Below, one piece after another: positions 14,675-16,857 of a stretch of 16,857 nucleotides of DNA. The notes under the pieces are model-generated. The model made no database searches and was not told the DNA's origin. It saw nothing but the letters and a program-made list of their open reading frames with translations. A program made the position numbers and the translations under genes. This DNA is from Clostridium sp. CAG:762 (GTDB lineage Bacteria; Bacillota_I; Bacilli_A; RF39; UBA660), in contig HF996795.1 of the NCBI GenBank assembly GCA_000432575.1, positions 1 through 16,857 of the forward strand, read 5' to 3'. Every line of letters begins with the position of its first letter. The first letter of the stretch is position 1.

Positions 14675-15016
14675 ATGGCTTATAGAAAATTAGGCGTAAC
14701 TAACAAACATAGAAGAAGTATGTTAGCTAGTTTAACAAAACAACTAATTATAAATGAAAGAATCGAAACTACAGAAACTAGAGCTAAAGAAGTAAGAAAA
14801 TGCTTCGACAAAATGGTTACCTATGGTAAAAGTGGTTCTTTAGTTTCAAGAAGATTAGCCTTAGCTTTTTTACATAATGATAATGATTGTGTACAAAAAG
14901 TATTCAATGAGTTAGCACCAAGATACAAAGATAGAAATGGTGGCTATACAAGAATAATCAAATTAAAAGAAAGAAAAGGCGACAATGCCTTAATGGTAAT
15001 ATTAGAATTAGTATAG
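14675..15016 (+). CDS. rplQ: 50S ribosomal protein L17
   Basis: 113 residues, the common short bacterial form. L17 lies near the tunnel exit on the 50S subunit. The signature IETTETRAKEVRKCFDKMVT is at 30-49, and the end (YTRIIKLKERKGDNALMVIL) is typical. AAAGGAGG precedes the ATG in a 14-nt gap after rpoA. It is the last gene of the block: its TAG stop is embedded in a terminator stem. In many Bacilli an ecfA-ecfT-truA cluster follows; here a reverse-strand gene does. Confidence 0.97.
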   Translation: MAYRKLGVTNKHRRSMLASLTKQLIINERIETTETRAKEVRKCFDKMVTYGKSGSLVSRRLALAFLHNDNDCVQKVFNELAPRYKDRNGGYTRIIKLKERKGDNALMVILELV

Positions 15017-15038
15017 ATAAAATCTATGCTTTTTTTTT
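15010..15038 (+). terminator. Intrinsic terminator overlapping the rplQ stop codon
   Basis: A 9-bp stem (15010-15018 with 15022-15030, one G-U pair) with a three-base AAA loop is followed directly by a run of eight T (15031-15038). The rplQ TAG (15014-15016) lies inside the 5' arm. Ribosomes ending at rplQ would cover the 5' arm, so translation and termination could interfere with each other. Confidence 0.85.
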
Positions 15039-15059
15039 ACTCTCGCATTTTAGTGCAAA

Positions 15060-15099
15060 GAAAAAAACTAAGTATTTTAATTTACTTAGTATCTTTTTT
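15060..15099. terminator. Bidirectional terminator between rplQ and the femAB-like gene
   Basis: An 8-bp inverted repeat, ACTAAGTA (15067-15074) and TACTTAGT (15083-15090), is flanked by A7 on the left and by T6 (15094-15099) on the right, so it can act on either strand. On the - strand the femAB-like stop codon (15082-15084) lies at the edge of the stem, and the poly-T follows. On the + strand it backs up the terminator at 15010-15038. Confidence 0.8.
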
Positions 15100-16347
15100 A
15101 TTATTTCTCTTACTCTCGTAGTGCATAACATTATAATATAATTTATACATAAATTTATTAACAACAAGATCAAATTCACCAGGGTATTCATAAACATAAC
15201 TATTAAATCCCATCTTAGAGAAAAATAACCCATAATATTTATTATCTTCATTAGAGAAATTACCAGTAATCTCACCTAAATTAAACACCTTATAACCAAG
15301 ATTAATATATTTCTTCATTATTTCCCACTTTAATGAATATGATGTATGAATTTCTTTTAATTCAGGAACATAACCATCTATTAAAAAATACACTTCATTA
15401 TTATTAACAATAATAGCACAAGTACCAACAATCAAGCCATTAGGATAATTTTTATATAAATTTATTGCATCAACTAATTTATCATTATATTCCTGTAATA
15501 AATGATCAGATAAAATCTTCTTATTAAGCAAATTCTTTGATTTATAACTATTAATATCTTGCATTTTACTATTAAGCAAATTATTATTCTTAGTTTCCTT
15601 ATCAACTAAGTAGCGATAGTTATTAACATAAGTTTTTGTATTAATCTTAGCAAAATAAAGTTCAATTTTATTATCCTGCGTATTAAAACACTTAAAATAA
15701 TTCTTAAAATAAGTTAAATTATTCTTAGTTTTCTTTTTAATAATATTATAAAACAAATCAATATTTGAAGCATCTCCCTCATGAATAGAAATTCCCATCT
15801 TATTATTCTCAATAATACTTCTCTTAACATTTCTACTTAAACTATCATAAGCATCCTTTATACTACCCAAATTGGTACTAATAACTTCAAATCTCGAATT
15901 AATACTTTCAAAATAAGTATTAAAACCTAAATGCACATAATCAAGACTTTCCAAAAAAGAAATCATCTTACTATTATCATTTATTACATTTAAATCCTTA
16001 TCATATTTCTTATAAACAAAACGAGGATCAACTTTAACAAATACCACCTTTATTCTTTTTAAATAATTCTTTAACATTATAGTAAATGTCTTAAATAACT
16101 CCATATCATTGTAATCAATTAAAAAACCCCTTGGAGCATAAGCATATTTATAACCTTTTATCTTATTTAATAAAAGCAAAGAAGCGGCAATAAGATTATT
16201 ATTATCATCAACAAGACCAACATATAATTTCTTATAACCATATAACTCATACATATTAGCAAATTCTACTGTTTGAAAATAATTTCTATTACTATGAAAC
16301 CTAGCATAACTTCTAAATTGATCCTCATTAAGTTCAATAATCATCAT
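15082..16347 (-). CDS. FemAB/MurM-family peptidoglycan bridge aminoacyltransferase
   Basis: 421 residues from the ATG at 16347 (a second ATG follows at 16344; a GTG at 16356 is part of the ribosome binding site AGAGGTG and is rejected). The family transfers amino acids from aminoacyl-tRNA to the lipid II side chain. It has two acetyltransferase-like halves: APRGFLIDY (71-79) marks the first, and SLKWEIMKKYINLGYK then NLGEITG (338-361) with LFFSKMGFN and EYPGEFDLVVNKFMYKLYY (387-405) mark the second. Between them, about 242-299, a polar, Asn/Lys-rich helical arm corresponds to the coiled-coil arm. The extreme AT content gives many asparagines. Which amino acid is added cannot be told. It converges on rplQ and diverges from a D,D-carboxypeptidase gene. 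Confidence 0.88.
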   Translation of the reverse strand: MMIIELNEDQFRSYARFHSNRNYFQTVEFANMYELYGYKKLYVGLVDDNNNLIAASLLLLNKIKGYKYAYAPRGFLIDYNDMELFKTFTIMLKNYLKRIKVVFVKVDPRFVYKKYDKDLNVINDNSKMISFLESLDYVHLGFNTYFESINSRFEVISTNLGSIKDAYDSLSRNVKRSIIENNKMGISIHEGDASNIDLFYNIIKKKTKNNLTYFKNYFKCFNTQDNKIELYFAKINTKTYVNNYRYLVDKETKNNNLLNSKMQDINSYKSKNLLNKKILSDHLLQEYNDKLVDAINLYKNYPNGLIVGTCAIIVNNNEVYFLIDGYVPELKEIHTSYSLKWEIMKKYINLGYKVFNLGEITGNFSNEDNKYYGLFFSKMGFNSYVYEYPGEFDLVVNKFMYKLYYNVMHYESKRNNKKDTK

Positions 16348-16365
16348 ATTAAACACCTCTACCTA

Positions 16366-16374
16366 ATTATAACA
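16366..16374 (-). promoter_or_regulatory. Extended -10 promoter of the femAB-like gene
   Basis: Read on the - strand, TGTTATAAT combines a perfect -10 box with the upstream TG of an extended -10. No good -35 box is seen 16-18 bases further up. Transcription would begin around 16359, almost on the ribosome binding site (16354-16360), leaving a 5' leader of only about 12 nt. The true start of transcription may therefore be further upstream. Confidence 0.5.
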
Positions 16375-16431
16375 CAAATGAAAGATTATTCATATACAAA
16401 GAAACAATTTCATACAATTAAATGTGATAAT

Positions 16432-16779
16432 ATGAAAAAGATAATATTAATTATAATTATAATTAGTTTAATTCTCTTTACACCAAGTAAAACTTATGCC
16501 CTAAATATTTCAGCATCATCCTATATTTTATATGATATGGACAGCGGTAGAATCATTTTAGGAAAAAACGTTCATGACATCAGATTAATCGCATCCATTA
16601 CCAAAATAATGACCTCCATCATTGCCATTGAATCTAATAAACTAGAAGATATAGTAACCGTAGACGATAGCATAGCCTCTGCATATGGTTCTGGTATCTA
16701 TATACAAGTAGGAGAGAAACTAACCTTAAAAGACTTACTTTACGGTTTAATGTTAAGAAGTGGAAATGAACTAGCATGA
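16432..16779 (+). pseudogene. PBP5-type D-alanyl-D-alanine carboxypeptidase, N-terminal part, interrupted
   Basis: 115 codons are readable before a TGA at 16777. MKKIILIIIIISLILF and a TYA|L site form a signal peptide (cleavage after about 23). The serine-protease-like acylation motif S-x-x-K is SITK at 55-58 (family: S-x-x-K), and GSGIYIQVGEKLTLKDLLYG leads to the second motif SGN at 110-112. Such enzymes trim the terminal D-alanine of stem peptides outside the membrane. The family continues with SGNDAAxxIA and over 200 more residues including KTG; here it ends SGNELA. No convincing ribosome binding site precedes the ATG. A real frameshift, assembly error or recombination at 16770-16780 are all possible. 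It is divergent from the FemAB-like gene, forming a cell-wall pair. Confidence 0.7.
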
Positions 16780-16857
16780 ACGGAATAGCAGTTGGAACTT
16801 ATGAAAGAAGATTTAATAATATAACATCGTTTAAACCTTATACTTTAACATATAATT
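16776..16857 (+). other. Open frame of unknown origin at the window end
   Basis: From the ATG at 16776, which overlaps the preceding TGA as ATGA, 27 codons stay open to the window edge (MNGIAVGTYERRFNN, then ITSFKPYTLTYN). The peptide does not resemble the D,D-carboxypeptidase residues expected after SGN, and no ribosome binding site is seen. It could be a new coupled gene, the out-of-frame rest of the broken gene, or foreign sequence joined there. I do not recognise it. Confidence 0.25.

Noticed and set aside
992..15016. Alternative genetic code (TGA as tryptophan, or AGG as methionine)
   Set aside because: All genes are full length without reading TGA, and AGG falls at conserved arginines (RpoA LRRVM, S3 R131, L5 PFRK), so both codons look standard apart from TGA avoidance.
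15024..15275. An 83-codon - strand frame overlapping the femAB-like 3' end
   Set aside because: It is in another frame of a well-supported gene and runs through two terminators.
16273..16431. An upstream extension of the carboxypeptidase reading frame
   Set aside because: It would overlap the start of the femAB-like gene and place a long polar stretch ahead of the signal peptide; the ATG at 16432 gives a normal signal sequence.
16423..16431. TGTGATAAT as an extended -10 promoter for the carboxypeptidase gene
   Set aside because: It would start transcription downstream of the ATG at 16432, so it cannot serve that start.
1..16857. CRISPR array, insertion sequence, tRNA or rRNA
   Set aside because: No regularly spaced repeats, transposase motifs, terminal inverted repeats or structured RNA genes were found on reading both strands.

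Overview
The window is a slice of chromosome from a low-GC Bacillota-type bacterium. It is dominated by one co-directional block holding the fused S10, spc and alpha ribosomal-protein operons (992-15016, + strand). Gene order matches Bacilli (rpsJ through rplB, rpsS through rpsZ, rpsH through rplO, then secY-adk-map-infA-rpmJ-rpsM-rpsK-rpoA-rplQ). Strongly AT-rich codons, a zinc-type short S14, adk and map after secY, and a long zinc-type adenylate kinase lid fit a Bacilli or Mollicutes-related gut lineage. The flanking FemAB-like and D,D-carboxypeptidase-like genes argue for a peptidoglycan wall, so a classical wall-less mycoplasma is unlikely. Species-level assignment is not possible from the sequence.

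Region by region: (1) 1-714 is the 3' part of a secreted or surface-type protein with a formylglycine-generating-enzyme-like / C-type-lectin-like C-terminal domain. Its last ~170 bases have a different base composition from the rest. It ends in a hairpin terminator (741-786). (2) 787-991 holds a near-consensus sigma-A promoter and a structured 5' leader of about 135 nt ahead of rpsJ. (3) 992-15016 encodes 29 tightly packed genes. The largest internal gap is 44 nt and seven junctions overlap or abut exactly. rpmD (L30), normally between rpsE and rplO, is absent. A strong terminator overlaps the stop codon of rplQ, and a second, bidirectional one lies just beyond. (4) 15082-16347 (- strand) encodes a FemAB/MurM-like aminoacyltransferase converging on the ribosomal block. 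(5) 16432-16779 (+ strand) encodes the beginning of a PBP5-type D,D-carboxypeptidase that stops abruptly just after its second catalytic motif. The remaining 78 bases do not continue it in any obvious way.

Functionally, the centre supplies ribosomal proteins of both subunits, the protein-export channel SecY, adenylate kinase, N-terminal methionine removal, initiation factor IF-1 and the RNA polymerase alpha subunit, probably from one leader-controlled transcript. The right edge is a cell-wall pair (bridge-forming transferase and peptide-trimming enzyme) in divergent orientation. The most unusual observations are the composition break in the C-terminal lectin-like region of the first gene, the rpsJ leader, the missing L30 gene, the complete absence of TGA as a stop in 31 intact gene ends, and the broken carboxypeptidase.
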